This document shows, one piece after another, positions 1-10,167 of a stretch of 64,000 bases of DNA. Position 1 is the stretch's first letter, and every line of letters starts with the position of its first letter. This stretch comes from Synechococcus sp. AG-670-B23. GTDB lineage: Bacteria > Cyanobacteriota > Cyanobacteriia > PCC-6307 > Cyanobiaceae. A program made the translations under genes and the position numbers. The stretch covers positions 1 to 64,000 of the forward strand of contig QCSL01000004.1 of NCBI GenBank assembly GCA_003209165.1, given 5' to 3'. The notes under the pieces are model-generated. The model made no database searches. It worked only from the letters and a program-made list of their open reading frames with translations, and was not told where the DNA came from.

Positions 1-2205
1 ATATTGCTTTAATTCTTGGTACTTTTCTTGCCATTCGTGTTCACGAGGATCCCATATGAATCCAATAGCATTAAGAAGTTTAATACGTTCGACTGATAGT
101 TTGCCGTTTTTATTTTCCTGCCTTTGCCTGATGCTCCATTTTCCAAGTGTTGGATGACTTCGTGGCACTAAAGCATTGCCATTTTCATCGACATATTGCT
201 TGAGTTGACCATATGTTTCCAACCAATTCTCTGTGGTTTCTCTGACTAGTATTAATGTGAGTGAATCTGAGAATGTTGTTGGAATCCATGAAGGAAGATC
301 AAAGATGATCTTGGTCAATCTTTTTCCTGGTTTTGTCGAATGATTCCTTTTACCAATTTCTACTCTTAACTGGTCCAGTGTTTCACGGAGTAAATCATCT
401 TGTGATTTAAGTGCAAGGATAATATTCCAGACGTCCTGGAAACGACTTTTGAGAATGCTGTCCTCAATATTTGTGGTATCCCCTAGGTAGACAGGAAGGA
501 CTATGTATCCATATTTTTTGTTTTCACTCGTTCTAATTGCTCGACCCAGTGCCTGAATGATGTCTACCTGACTTCTCTTGGGATCCATGAAGGCAATGCC
601 ATCAAGGGTTGGAACATCCACCCCTTCAGATAGGCATCGTGAATTGGTGAGTATTCCGACTTCATTATCATTGATATGCCTTAACTCGTTGATGGCAAGA
701 TTTCGACTCTTGGTGGACATCTCTCCTGAGACATGAGAGCAGACTAATCTTTTGTTCGTCTTTGATCCCTCTGGCATCCAGTCTTGGATCAACGGATGAT
801 CTTCAGAGAATTTCTTTGCTGACTTGACTCGACTATGGAATGAGATGAGTCGACTCAAGTCATACTTTTTTATTGCTTTCGCAAGTGCAACGTGATTTGC
901 AAGTGTTTCGGTGTCGATCTCTAATTCATCTCCTGTCTGGACAATTGATCTATTGATGATCTTTGCTTCAACAGATGGATCATCAACTCCAACGATGACC
1001 ACCTGATAGTCACTTAATAGATCGTCTGCGATTGCCTCTGAGAAATTGAATTGATGGAACACCTCCCCAAATAGGTAAACGTCATCCATGCAAGCAAGGG
1101 TGATATTTTCATCATCTGCTCTCTTCTTGATCTGCTTTGACAGCACTCTTGGTGTTGCTGTCATGAAGAGTCGTTTGTGCGATCTAATTTTTTCTTCATC
1201 TAGGACGCAAGCAAAAGCACTGGAGATCTTGCCTGTGCATCGATGTGCCTCATCTGCAAAGGTGATGTCAAACATTGGTGTTGATGGACTTTTCTGGGAA
1301 TCTGCAACTAACTCTGAAGACTGATAAGTCGAGAAGACCACTCCACCTGCTTCATTTTCAAGAAAGTCTTGTATGTCTTTTGGATCACTGGTGACTGAAA
1401 CCCCAAGATCACTGACGTTTTCGATCATGTTGTCAGTGTTCTTGTCCTGCTTTGCAACTGACTTATCTGAACAGACACAAATCCAGTTGAATTTATTCTG
1501 ACCATGATCAATCCAATTTCTTAGGGTCTGAGATAGCAAACCAAGTGATGGCACAAGAACCAGTGTCCTTTTTGCGTTTAGTGCTTCTTTGATCCACAGG
1601 GAGGTCAAGGTCTTGCCTGTTCCACATGCCATCAGGAGTTGCCCCTTGTCCTCTTTCTGGAAACCCTCTACGACGTTTTTGATTGCTTCCTTCTGATGTG
1701 GTTTTGGTGTGTATCTTTCCTTTCTCCGACCTGTTGAGAGATCCTCCGGAGATGAAGGGAAATCTACCCATGATTTCCTGAAGTCCTTAAGCATAAAAGG
1801 AACAACCTGCTTCTCTTGTCGTTTGAGTACCTGTTCTGCATTTGTAGTTATGCCGTCAGTTGATGCGATTAACACTCGTCCATAAATTCTAGAATCATTT
1901 GATTCACTCAAAAAACTGTCAATTTCTTTTTTAGGGATATTATTATCAGGAGAAACGCACTTGCATTGAACTGCCCAATGCCTTCTTTCTTGATCTTCGT
2001 AGACGAGATCAATCCCACAATCTCTACCCCACCCTTGTGGATAGTCTTCCCATAACCAAACCTGACGGACCTTGCTTGCCCAGACAGGGTCTTTCTTCAG
2101 GAACCAAGGAACGAAGACCTTCTCGAAATACTCCCCTCTCTTCCTGCTGCTCTCTTGATCACTTCCCTGTGGAAGGGATTTATAGAACTCGTCGAAGGAT
2201 GCCAC
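1..2205 (-). CDS. DEAD/DEAH helicase with N-terminal restriction-endonuclease-like (Mrr-like) domain and C-terminal helicase-associated (HA) repeats; runs off left edge
   Basis: Manual minus-strand translation, GTG start near 2205: DLVYEDQERRHWAVQCKC (nuclease-like), LLMACGTGKTLTSLW (Walker A), ITFADEAHRCTG (DEAH), LFMTATPR, QALGRAIR (motif VI), then WLETYGQLKQYVDENGNALVPRSHPTLGKWSIRQRQ (HA repeat). Confidence 0.85.
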   Translation of the reverse strand, partial: MASFDEFYKSLPQGSDQESSRKRGEYFEKVFVPWFLKKDPVWASKVRQVWLWEDYPQGWGRDCGIDLVYEDQERRHWAVQCKCVSPDNNIPKKEIDSFLSESNDSRIYGRVLIASTDGITTNAEQVLKRQEKQVVPFMLKDFRKSWVDFPSSPEDLSTGRRKERYTPKPHQKEAIKNVVEGFQKEDKGQLLMACGTGKTLTSLWIKEALNAKRTLVLVPSLGLLSQTLRNWIDHGQNKFNWICVCSDKSVAKQDKNTDNMIENVSDLGVSVTSDPKDIQDFLENEAGGVVFSTYQSSELVADSQKSPSTPMFDITFADEAHRCTGKISSAFACVLDEEKIRSHKRLFMTATPRVLSKQIKKRADDENITLACMDDVYLFGEVFHQFNFSEAIADDLLSDYQVVIVGVDDPSVEAKIINRSIVQTGDELEIDTETLANHVALAKAIKKYDLSRLISFHSRVKSAKKFSEDHPLIQDWMPEGSKTNKRLVCSHVSGEMSTKSRNLAINELRHINDNEVGILTNSRCLSEGVDVPTLDGIAFMDPKRSQVDIIQALGRAIRTSENKKYGYIVLPVYLGDTTNIEDSILKSRFQDVWNIILALKSQDDLLRETLDQLRVEIGKRNHSTKPGKRLTKIIFDLPSWIPTTFSDSLTLILVRETTENWLETYGQLKQYVDENGNALVPRSHPTLGKWSIRQRQENKNGKLSVERIKLLNAIGFIWDPREHEWQEKYQELKQY

Positions 2206-2583
2206 TGCTATCGACCCGTTGAGGTCATTATCCCAGTTCTGAACTGGATCTCCAGTGCATTGCTGCGTGGTCTGAGGGTGTATCTGATGACCTTGACCAG
2301 TGCTGCGAGGTGGTCATAGGACCCCCTCTTCCACCTCAGGTTTCTCAATGGCACCTCATGACCATGTGGGTCTCCTGCTCTGCTTAAGACCTGTCAGCAC
2401 CTCCGCAGAGAGCAGGCAGAGGGGATGTGGAAGGAACTGGTGCGTAAGGGGTGGAAGCAGGTTCCTGCTGTCTGGGGACCTGACGCAGAACCCTGAGGAC
2501 ACCCGAACCATTTCCATCGGTTCTCCTACTCCTCACCTCTGACCATCTGGAGGAAGGTGAATGGGTCGAGAAGACGAGGGTTC

Positions 2584-2621
2584 AGACCTCTGGGAGTGGG
2601 AGACACCCAGAGGTCTTTTCT
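2584..2621 (+). terminator. Strong intrinsic terminator
   Basis: 11-bp perfect stem AGACCTCTGGG...CCCAGAGGTCT followed by TTTCTT. Confidence 0.6.
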
Positions 2622-2627
2622 TGTCCC

Positions 2628-2969
2628 TCACTGCTGTTGGAACTGCTTTGCAACTTCCTTCTCCCTGGTGTATTTGCGGTAGAGGGGTGGATTCCACTTC
2701 TTCAGAAGGGTGCTGAACTGCATTGTTTGAGAACACTCCTGGTTCCCCTTCCCACCATTCAGTCCACGATTACATGAGAAGAAATAAGAGAAAGAACCCA
2801 CGACTGGGTAGATAGCAGCACACTTTTCCTTGCTTTTGGATTCATTCTTTTGTGCGTCTCTACAGAACGGACATGCAACCTTATAACCATATCCATCTCT
2901 AAACTTATGCTTTGCATACGGAGACAAGGACTTAATCACTGCTTGAAGATACTTATCCTGTATTGACAT
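2628..2969 (-). CDS. Zinc-finger protein, phage/primase-type zinc-ribbon-like
   Basis: MSIQDKYLQAVIKSLSPYAKHKFRDGYGYKVACPFCRDAQ...YFFSCNRG...; CPFC and later Cys residues. Confidence 0.5.
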   Translation of the reverse strand: MSIQDKYLQAVIKSLSPYAKHKFRDGYGYKVACPFCRDAQKNESKSKEKCAAIYPVVGSFSYFFSCNRGLNGGKGNQECSQTMQFSTLLKKWNPPLYRKYTREKEVAKQFQQQ

Positions 2970-3347
2970 TGGATTCTTATTTTATTCCATTGAATATATT
3001 ATAAGGGAAATACATTCTCTTGACAAGTAATAAAATAGAAAGTAAAATAACTCTGTCAGGGTTGATAGGGACTTTATAAGCAGATATCTAAGAGAGTGAT
3101 TCTTGAAATCAAAACTTTGCTATATAATACATGGTTCCATGACCAGATTGTGTCTTAATCAGGCAATAAATAATCAATAAGACACGACCGAAGGGAGTTT
3201 CACCGACCAAAGGGAGGTGAAAGCACATTTTAAATATCAAAATAAATATAGGTGCGTGTTGTATCTCTTGTGATCCAACACGACGAGAACTAAGGGTCTC
3301 TAGTTCCCAATACAACCATCACATACACCCAATAAAAGTCAAAAAGA

Positions 3348-3536
3348 ATGCTATTCCCACCTAAGAACCGTCATAAGTTCTGCATGTCATACAAGCAGAA
3401 AGAAGTCCCCATCTACCTTCCAATGGAGGAATACTTGATGGAGAACCTTGGAATCACAACTAGGTGTGAGGTCCATAAGTACGCACTGAAGCACCTCTAC
3501 AAGACCCATAAGCAATCACAACTGGAGATGGTATGA
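3348..3536 (+). CDS. Small hypothetical protein
   Basis: ORF of 62 aa; overlaps the next small ORF by ATGA. Confidence 0.45.
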   Translation: MLFPPKNRHKFCMSYKQKEVPIYLPMEEYLMENLGITTRCEVHKYALKHLYKTHKQSQLEMV

Positions 3537-3673
3537 GTACACGATCAATCACCGCAAAGGTCCCAACACCTGTTTATGAGATGTTCCTTCTCCAGAAGAA
3601 GAAGTACAAAATGAATAATGATCAGTTGATCACTGAACTGATTAAAGAGTCATATGGAAGAAGGAAGAAATGA
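3533..3673 (+). CDS. Small hypothetical protein (46 aa)
   Basis: MSTRSITAKVPTPVYEMFLLQKKKYKMNNDQLITELIKESYGRRKK; ATGA-coupled to the previous ORF; short helical regulator-like sequence. Confidence 0.4.
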   Translation: MSTRSITAKVPTPVYEMFLLQKKKYKMNNDQLITELIKESYGRRKK

Positions 3674-3751
3674 AACCATCCCTCAGACGACTACAAGAGA
3701 AGTACGGACAGAAGCACATGGACCCAACAATGTCGGTTTATCGACTACCAA

Positions 3752-4078
3752 TTAGTAATCCAGAGTGATATACCAGTCAGATTTCCACTTCGTCTCATCA
3801 TCAAGTTCTGCGAGGTCTTCTACAACTGCTTTGAGGGCACTATCGGGATACTCACAGCAATCGTCCTCTCCATCTGCAATCATCTGCTTACAGAGTTCTA
3901 CGAACTCATCGGGACAGATCGACAACCAATAAGTATCGGCACCAAGAGTTTGAGCAAAGGAACTTCCTAGTTCCGAGGATTGCACACTCCAAAAGTTCTG
4001 TTGTTTGATGAGGTCAGTTTTGGTCTCCTTGTCGTAAGAGATGTATTCCTTGCGGAACAGCATTACATCGCAACCCAT
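3752..4078 (-). CDS. Hypothetical island protein
   Basis: 108 aa ORF with acidic, protein-like composition. Confidence 0.5.
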   Translation of the reverse strand: MGCDVMLFRKEYISYDKETKTDLIKQQNFWSVQSSELGSSFAQTLGADTYWLSICPDEFVELCKQMIADGEDDCCEYPDSALKAVVEDLAELDDETKWKSDWYITLDY

Positions 4079-4124
4079 AATTTAAAAAGGAATAGAGTTA
4101 GTAGGTTTGTAGTCGATTGATTGA

Positions 4125-4454
4125 CTATGGATACTCAGGCAATACCAGAGAAATCAGGGACAGGAATGGTTCCGTGCAAGGTTTCTCTTGGTTGCTTCTC
4201 AACCCATTCAGAGAACTCCGTTGGATTGAAACTGATACTCTAGATGCTCTTCCTTTAATTACTTCGATCAGATCTTGTGATTTTTCCTCAAAGTTCCAAC
4301 CAAACATTTGTGATAGGACAAAACAAGATTCATACTCATTAAAGAGTTCGATGAAAACCTCTTCTTTAGAAAAATCAGAGGGTGATTTCGCAGGAATACT
4401 AGTCATGACTAAAAAGAAACAGAGTGGATATGTTTGTTCTCGGTGTTCTCTCAC
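4125..4454 (-). CDS. Hypothetical island protein (internal start near 4406 possible)
   Basis: 109 aa ORF with protein-like composition. Confidence 0.4.
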   Translation of the reverse strand: MREHREQTYPLCFFLVMTSIPAKSPSDFSKEEVFIELFNEYESCFVLSQMFGWNFEEKSQDLIEVIKGRASRVSVSIQRSSLNGLRSNQEKPCTEPFLSLISLVLPEYP

Positions 4455-4491
4455 CGATAGGGTTTTAAGTCGGTTTATCGACTACGAGTGC

Positions 4492-4695
4492 TCAACCAAG
4501 AGCAGCATTCACCTTCTGAGCACACCAGTCCTCAATGTCGGCACGAACCCAGACAACAGACCGAGCACCCAGAGCAACCTGCTTCGGGAAATCCCCTTGC
4601 TCCATCAGTCGATAAATGGACGACTTAGAGAGACAAGTGAGTTCTTTAACCTGAGGCAGACGAAGAAATTGAGAAAAAGTAAACATTAGAGGCAA
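4492..4695 (-). CDS. AlpA-family phage regulator/excisionase
   Basis: LRLPQVKELTCLSKSSIYRLMEQGDFPKQVALGARSVVWVRADIEDWCAQK matches the AlpA wHTH pattern. Confidence 0.85.
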   Translation of the reverse strand: MPLMFTFSQFLRLPQVKELTCLSKSSIYRLMEQGDFPKQVALGARSVVWVRADIEDWCAQKVNAALG

Positions 4696-4972
4696 AAAGC
4701 AGGGGAAAGATAAAAGAAAAGACTCTTTTCTTGCTTTTTGTCTTGTTAGACAGAGTGACCAGGTAGGGGGTGTCTGGTCGGAAAACCCTTACGGGTGGAG
4801 GAGGTATTTGATTTGTATCGCAGAGGAAGGTGAGTTCCCTTCGTTTCGATGAATATAGTATAACCCAAGGAACCCGACCCGTCGGTTCCCAGTGGACACT
4901 TTGACCAACTGACCTTCCAGTCATCTCAGTTGGTCTGAGGAAATCTGACTAACTCAAACTCTCCTCAAATCG

Positions 4973-6260
4973 TCAGACCTTCATGCCCTGAGCAAGCAAA
5001 GCATCGCACCAAGAAACCATGAACAATCTCCGTTCTTTCAGGAAATCGTGTCGGTCATATATGCCCTGAATCCTGTCCTTCACCTTCCATCCTTGTTGGA
5101 GACGAATGACCTTCTCATCGAATCCCAGTTCCTTCTGCCCATAAGTAAGAACACAGGTCCGAACTCCATGCCCCACGAAGTCCCCCTTGTATCCGAGGTC
5201 GATGAAGTGGTTGTTGATGGATGACGGGTTGATGTGTCTGGACTGAGTGCGTGGAGACGCAAAGACGAACTCGGTTCCTCCATTCACCTTCTCCATTTCC
5301 TTCAGCAGATCCTTGATCGGGTTGGTCAAGGGGACCAGGTGGTTCTTCTCCCCGTCGTCCCAGGTCTTCATACGTGTCGCAGGGACCTTCCAGAGGTCCT
5401 CCTCCAGATCGACCTCCTCCCACTTCATCCCTGAAATCGCAGCAACCCGCAAACCAGTCATGAAGGTGAGAAGACACGCACCACGGGTCGAGAACTGCCC
5501 GTTGGGTTCGTTGCGGTCGAACACCTCAAAGAACTGAGGGAGTTGTTCCCAGAACGGGAAAGGATGGTGCTGGACCTGATGGGACTTCCTGTCTTTGGGA
5601 GTGAAGACAGACCGCAGCAACGGGTTCTGTCCGTCCTTGATCCAACCCCTATCAACCGCATTCTCAAAGACCCCTTTCAGCACCATCTGTTGCTTCTTTG
5701 CCGAGGAAGGTGCCTTCGCAAAAACCCTCCTCAGGTATTCGGTCATGAGTTCCCGTGTCGTCTTCCCTGCTGAATGCCTGTATTCCCATGCGAAGTGCTC
5801 AACAGGAGTTTTCGCACCGAACTCAGGAAGAACCTGGTTCCAGAGGAGGTTCCTGTATTCCCTCTTCCCCCCTCTCATTTGCTGAAGTCCAGTCAGAGAG
5901 ATAGGACTCACATGCCTGCTCCAGGGTCGGAGAAGTCGTCCTCTGAACCAGAAGTGCCTTCTGCTCTCTCTTCCTATCCCTGGGGTCCTTGACGTTCTCC
6001 CTGCTCCAGGTCCTGATTGCTGACCACTCCTCTCTTGCCTCTCTCAGAGACCACTGCCCAGGACCCTTCCCATAAACCCCGATCCGAACATCCACCACAG
6101 GACTCTTCCGTCCAGGTGGGAACCGCATCCGTCCCACAAAGGACTTTCCACCACCTTTGCTGAGAGGTTCCACCACAAGGAAGAGAGAATCACCACAACT
6201 TGGTCTTTGCCTCTTCTCCGTTGCCTTAAGGGAACGAACTTGCGAGTCAGAGAGTGACAT
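4973..6260 (-). pseudogene. int: Tyrosine integrase (P4-type) split into two frames: N-terminal ORF 5823..6260, catalytic ORF 4973..5911
   Basis: N-part MSLSDSQVRSLKATEKRQRPSCGDSLFLVVEP... (DUF4102-like). C-part has TGLRVAAISGMKWEEVDL, HGVRTCVLTYGQ and IYDRHDFLKERR. The frame change falls at a C6 run (5867..5872). Confidence 0.8.
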
Positions 6261-6268
6261 CTCAGCAT

Positions 6269-6331
6269 TCCACCCACACGTATTTTATCCACCCACACAA
6301 CCCTGTTTTCCACCCACACTTCCACCCACAC
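6269..6331. repeat. Four direct copies of TCCACCCACAC between int and the tRNA attachment site
   Basis: Copies at 6269..6279, 6288..6298, 6309..6319 and 6321..6331. Confidence 0.85.
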
Positions 6332-6445
6332 ATTTTCAGGACATTCTGGTGTTTTCTGAGACCAACCAGGACCAACAAGCATTAAAAAAGTCCCTCACCG
6401 CAACGGGTTTGGGACGATCGAAGGCCTATCAGGACTTGCTCAAAA

Positions 6446-6532
6446 CGGAGAGGGTGGGATTCGAACCCACGAGGGTGTTACCCCTACACGATTTCGAGTC
6501 GTGCGCGATCAACCGGACTCTGCCACCTCTCC
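6446..6532 (-). tRNA. tRNA-Ser (anticodon CGA)
   Basis: Reverse complement GGAGAGGTGGCAGAGTCCGGTTGATCGCGCACGACTCGAAATCGTG...GGTTCGAATCCCACCCTCTCCG. 7-bp acceptor stem, long variable arm, T-loop GGTTCGAATCC, anticodon loop CTCGAAA. Confidence 0.95.
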
Positions 6533-6871
6533 ATACGCCCCAAGGCGTACTGGAGTTTAAAGGCCGATGAAACGCTTACCAGCCCCATGCTGCAAAAGCC
6601 AACGTCACTGCTGTGAAGAGGGCTTGAAGCCAAGCCATGTTCCGGGGAAAAACTGCTGGGAAGCTGATCACTGCAGTTCCTGCAGTTTCCACAACAAGGC
6701 CTGTGGTCTGGGGAACAGTTGCCAACGTTGGCGTCCCGCCCGCAACACCATTGCTCCAGCGCGATGATTCGGGCTTTGTACCGACAAACAATCGCTCCGC
6801 AGCACCTGATGACCAATGGAGATGGGGGTTCGGCCCTGCTGGTGAGCCTCAACGCGGTGCGCTAGCGCTTG

Positions 6872-8227
6872 CTAAAACGGAAGAACATCTGTTGCAACAG
6901 GATCCAGGAGCATCACCCAATCCAGGCGGCCGTGGCCTGTGCAGCGGCAAGATGTTGCGCGATCAGGTAACTTCGTGCATCGCTTTGGGTGCTCACCAGA
7001 GCAGCACGCCCACGATGGCGGGCCACCAACCAATGGCGACCGAAATGCTCCGCCCCCACTAGTCCGTCGCCGAACTGCACCAAGCAATGCGCGGGTAGGG
7101 CGGTTGCCATGGGGAGCAGCGATCAGCGCCGTCGGCAGGGTCCTGCCCCCAGCATTCCTGGCAACTGGCCCGCCACCAGCCGCGCAACCACCCTCAGCTG
7201 TGGACCTCCTCAGAGCAGTGGGGTCCAGGCCAATGGCTGATCCAGGTGGCAATGGCCATCACGAGCCCCGCCAACTGATGCACGGGCCAAAGCAGCACGG
7301 GCAGCACAGCCGCAGGCCCCATCAGAACCAACAACGCTGAGAGCATGGCCAGCAGCGTGAGCGGCGCCAGCAGCGCAGCGACCAGAAGATTGGCGAGCAG
7401 CGCGTACAACGGCATCGCACCGAAGTGGAGCAACTGCAACGGCAGCGTCCACAGCAGGGCCGCCGTAGGGATGGATAATGCCGCGGCCAGACCCTGGCAC
7501 CGATCCGGCAGAAAGGCTTGAACAGCCTGCTCGAGTCGAGGAGCCATAAGAGTCAGCCCAGCAGTTGCCGCTGCACTGAGTTGAAAACCAATCGACAGGA
7601 CCCATGCGGGGCGGAACAGCAACATGCCGCTGAGTGTCAGCACCAGAACACCAACAGGAAGACTGTGATGGCCTGACTCACCAATGAGCAATGCCATTGC
7701 CGCCATCAGCACCGCCCGCACCACCGATGGCTGGGCTCCGGCAAGAAAGACAAACAGCAGCAGCACCATGGCCGCCAGGGGAGCCGCAGCCCAGGCGGCC
7801 AATGGCGGGACAGCAGCAGCACACTGCCGAGCAACACGGAGAGGTGAAACCCCGATGCGGCGAGGGCATGGGACAAGCCGGCCATGCGGAACGCCTCTGG
7901 AATGTCTTCGGGAAGCTGCACCTGGGCAACATCACGCCGCAGATCGGCAAAGGCGTCAATGGACGCTGCAGCACCCCCCGTTGCATGGACTCACTAGCTC
8001 TACAGCAGCGGTGAAGAACAGTCAGGCAGCTGCAGCCCCGTGCGTCACTTGACCAGGCGATCCTCGAAGCGATCCACCTCCAACAGGACGGAACACCCTG
8101 AGGAAAAACGGCGTACATCGGCGACCAATCGACCACTGATCACCACAACCAACGGCGGCCTCTGGATCAGGCGAGATGGATCAGATGAGCTTGGTGTCGA
8201 CGCCCCCCAAAGCACCCCTCGAAGCAC
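6872..8227 (-). pseudogene. comEC: Degraded DNA-internalization competence gene (ComEC/Rec2-like)
   Basis: Fragments in different frames: 8045..8227 (N-term OB-like GRLVADVRRFSSGCSVLLEVD), 7706..7921 (MAGLSHALAASGFHLSVLLG), 7194..7802 (competence TM domain), 6913..7110 and 6872..7252 (C-term fragments). Confidence 0.75.
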
Positions 8228-8287
8228 GAAGAGCGCCAGAAGACAAAAGGCAATCCCATCAGCAAAACGTCGTCGATACAGGAAGCA

Positions 8288-9178
<891 letters not shown>

Positions 9179-10167
9179 AACGCAGTCCTAGCCTTGAGTT
9201 TGGGTGTCCGTTGAGTTGGACATCGGTTGGACAGGAAACACAAATGTGTTGCGCTGTCTCGCTCGCCAACGTCGCTTTTTAGGCGAGTTGGACAAGAGTT
9301 GGGCAATTCTCCCAAATACAGCGTTTGTCCAACCGTTGAGCGCGTTCTGAGCGCAGAGCAACGCACTCAATAAACAGATGGCAACGCAATGAACTCTCAG
9401 AAGGTTCAGAACGTTACAAAACTGCACGCTCGTGAATTGCTTTCCTTGTCGCTCCAACTGCTGCAACCGAAAAGAGAAGCAGCAGAAGGAAAAACAAAAG
9501 ATTTAGAAAAACCTACAAATAACGAGAACATACGTACCCACTATGGGGTAAATAATATGGCAGATGTATGTGTATTATACCCACTTAAGTATGCGGTTTT
9601 TTTGAGGCTGCTGTTGCTCTCACTCCAAATGCCTGGTCTGCTCGAATGATGCTACGGAGGCCAAGGTATCGTGGCTGGCTACATCCCTAAGTTCTTACAT
9701 TAGTGTCTCTCCAATAAGTGTTGCAAGGTCCGTGTGGTTGTTAATAATCAAACTTCGCTTATCGATGACTATCGGATGACTTCTCGCCAAGATCTTTTTT
9801 TAAAAATTCTGAAACGTCGACCTTTGTTTAGGAAATTCTTTCCTGTTACTACGATAGTACGAATATGTCGGAGTTGACTTCTTATCCTTTCATGCTCCGT
9901 GCATTGAGTTAATACCCTCAGGGCTACACCCGCTTGTTTTCACGTTTCCGTTTCGTAGATGACTAGTGTTAACTAGAGTCATTGCTCCACATTCACAAGT
10001 ACAATTCAATATCGATTGGCTCCTATCTTTCCTGCAAACTCATCTACACTTAATTTTCTGAACTTCTATCCTATTAAGCCTACTAGTTACGGAATTTAAC
10101 TCAATATTTTATTGTTAATAAAAGAATAGGAAAAGAACTCTAAGATTTTTTACGCCGTATAAATTGA

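Larger units (their letters stand above)
1..6446. mobile_element. Integrative/satellite-like genomic island (right part only), integrated at the 3' end of tRNA-Ser(CGA)
   Basis: tRNA-Ser 3' end at 6446 faces the island. Next come a tyrosine integrase (P4-type N-terminus), an AlpA-like protein, small hypotheticals, a zinc-finger protein and a nuclease/helicase. Left boundary is outside the window. Confidence 0.75.
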
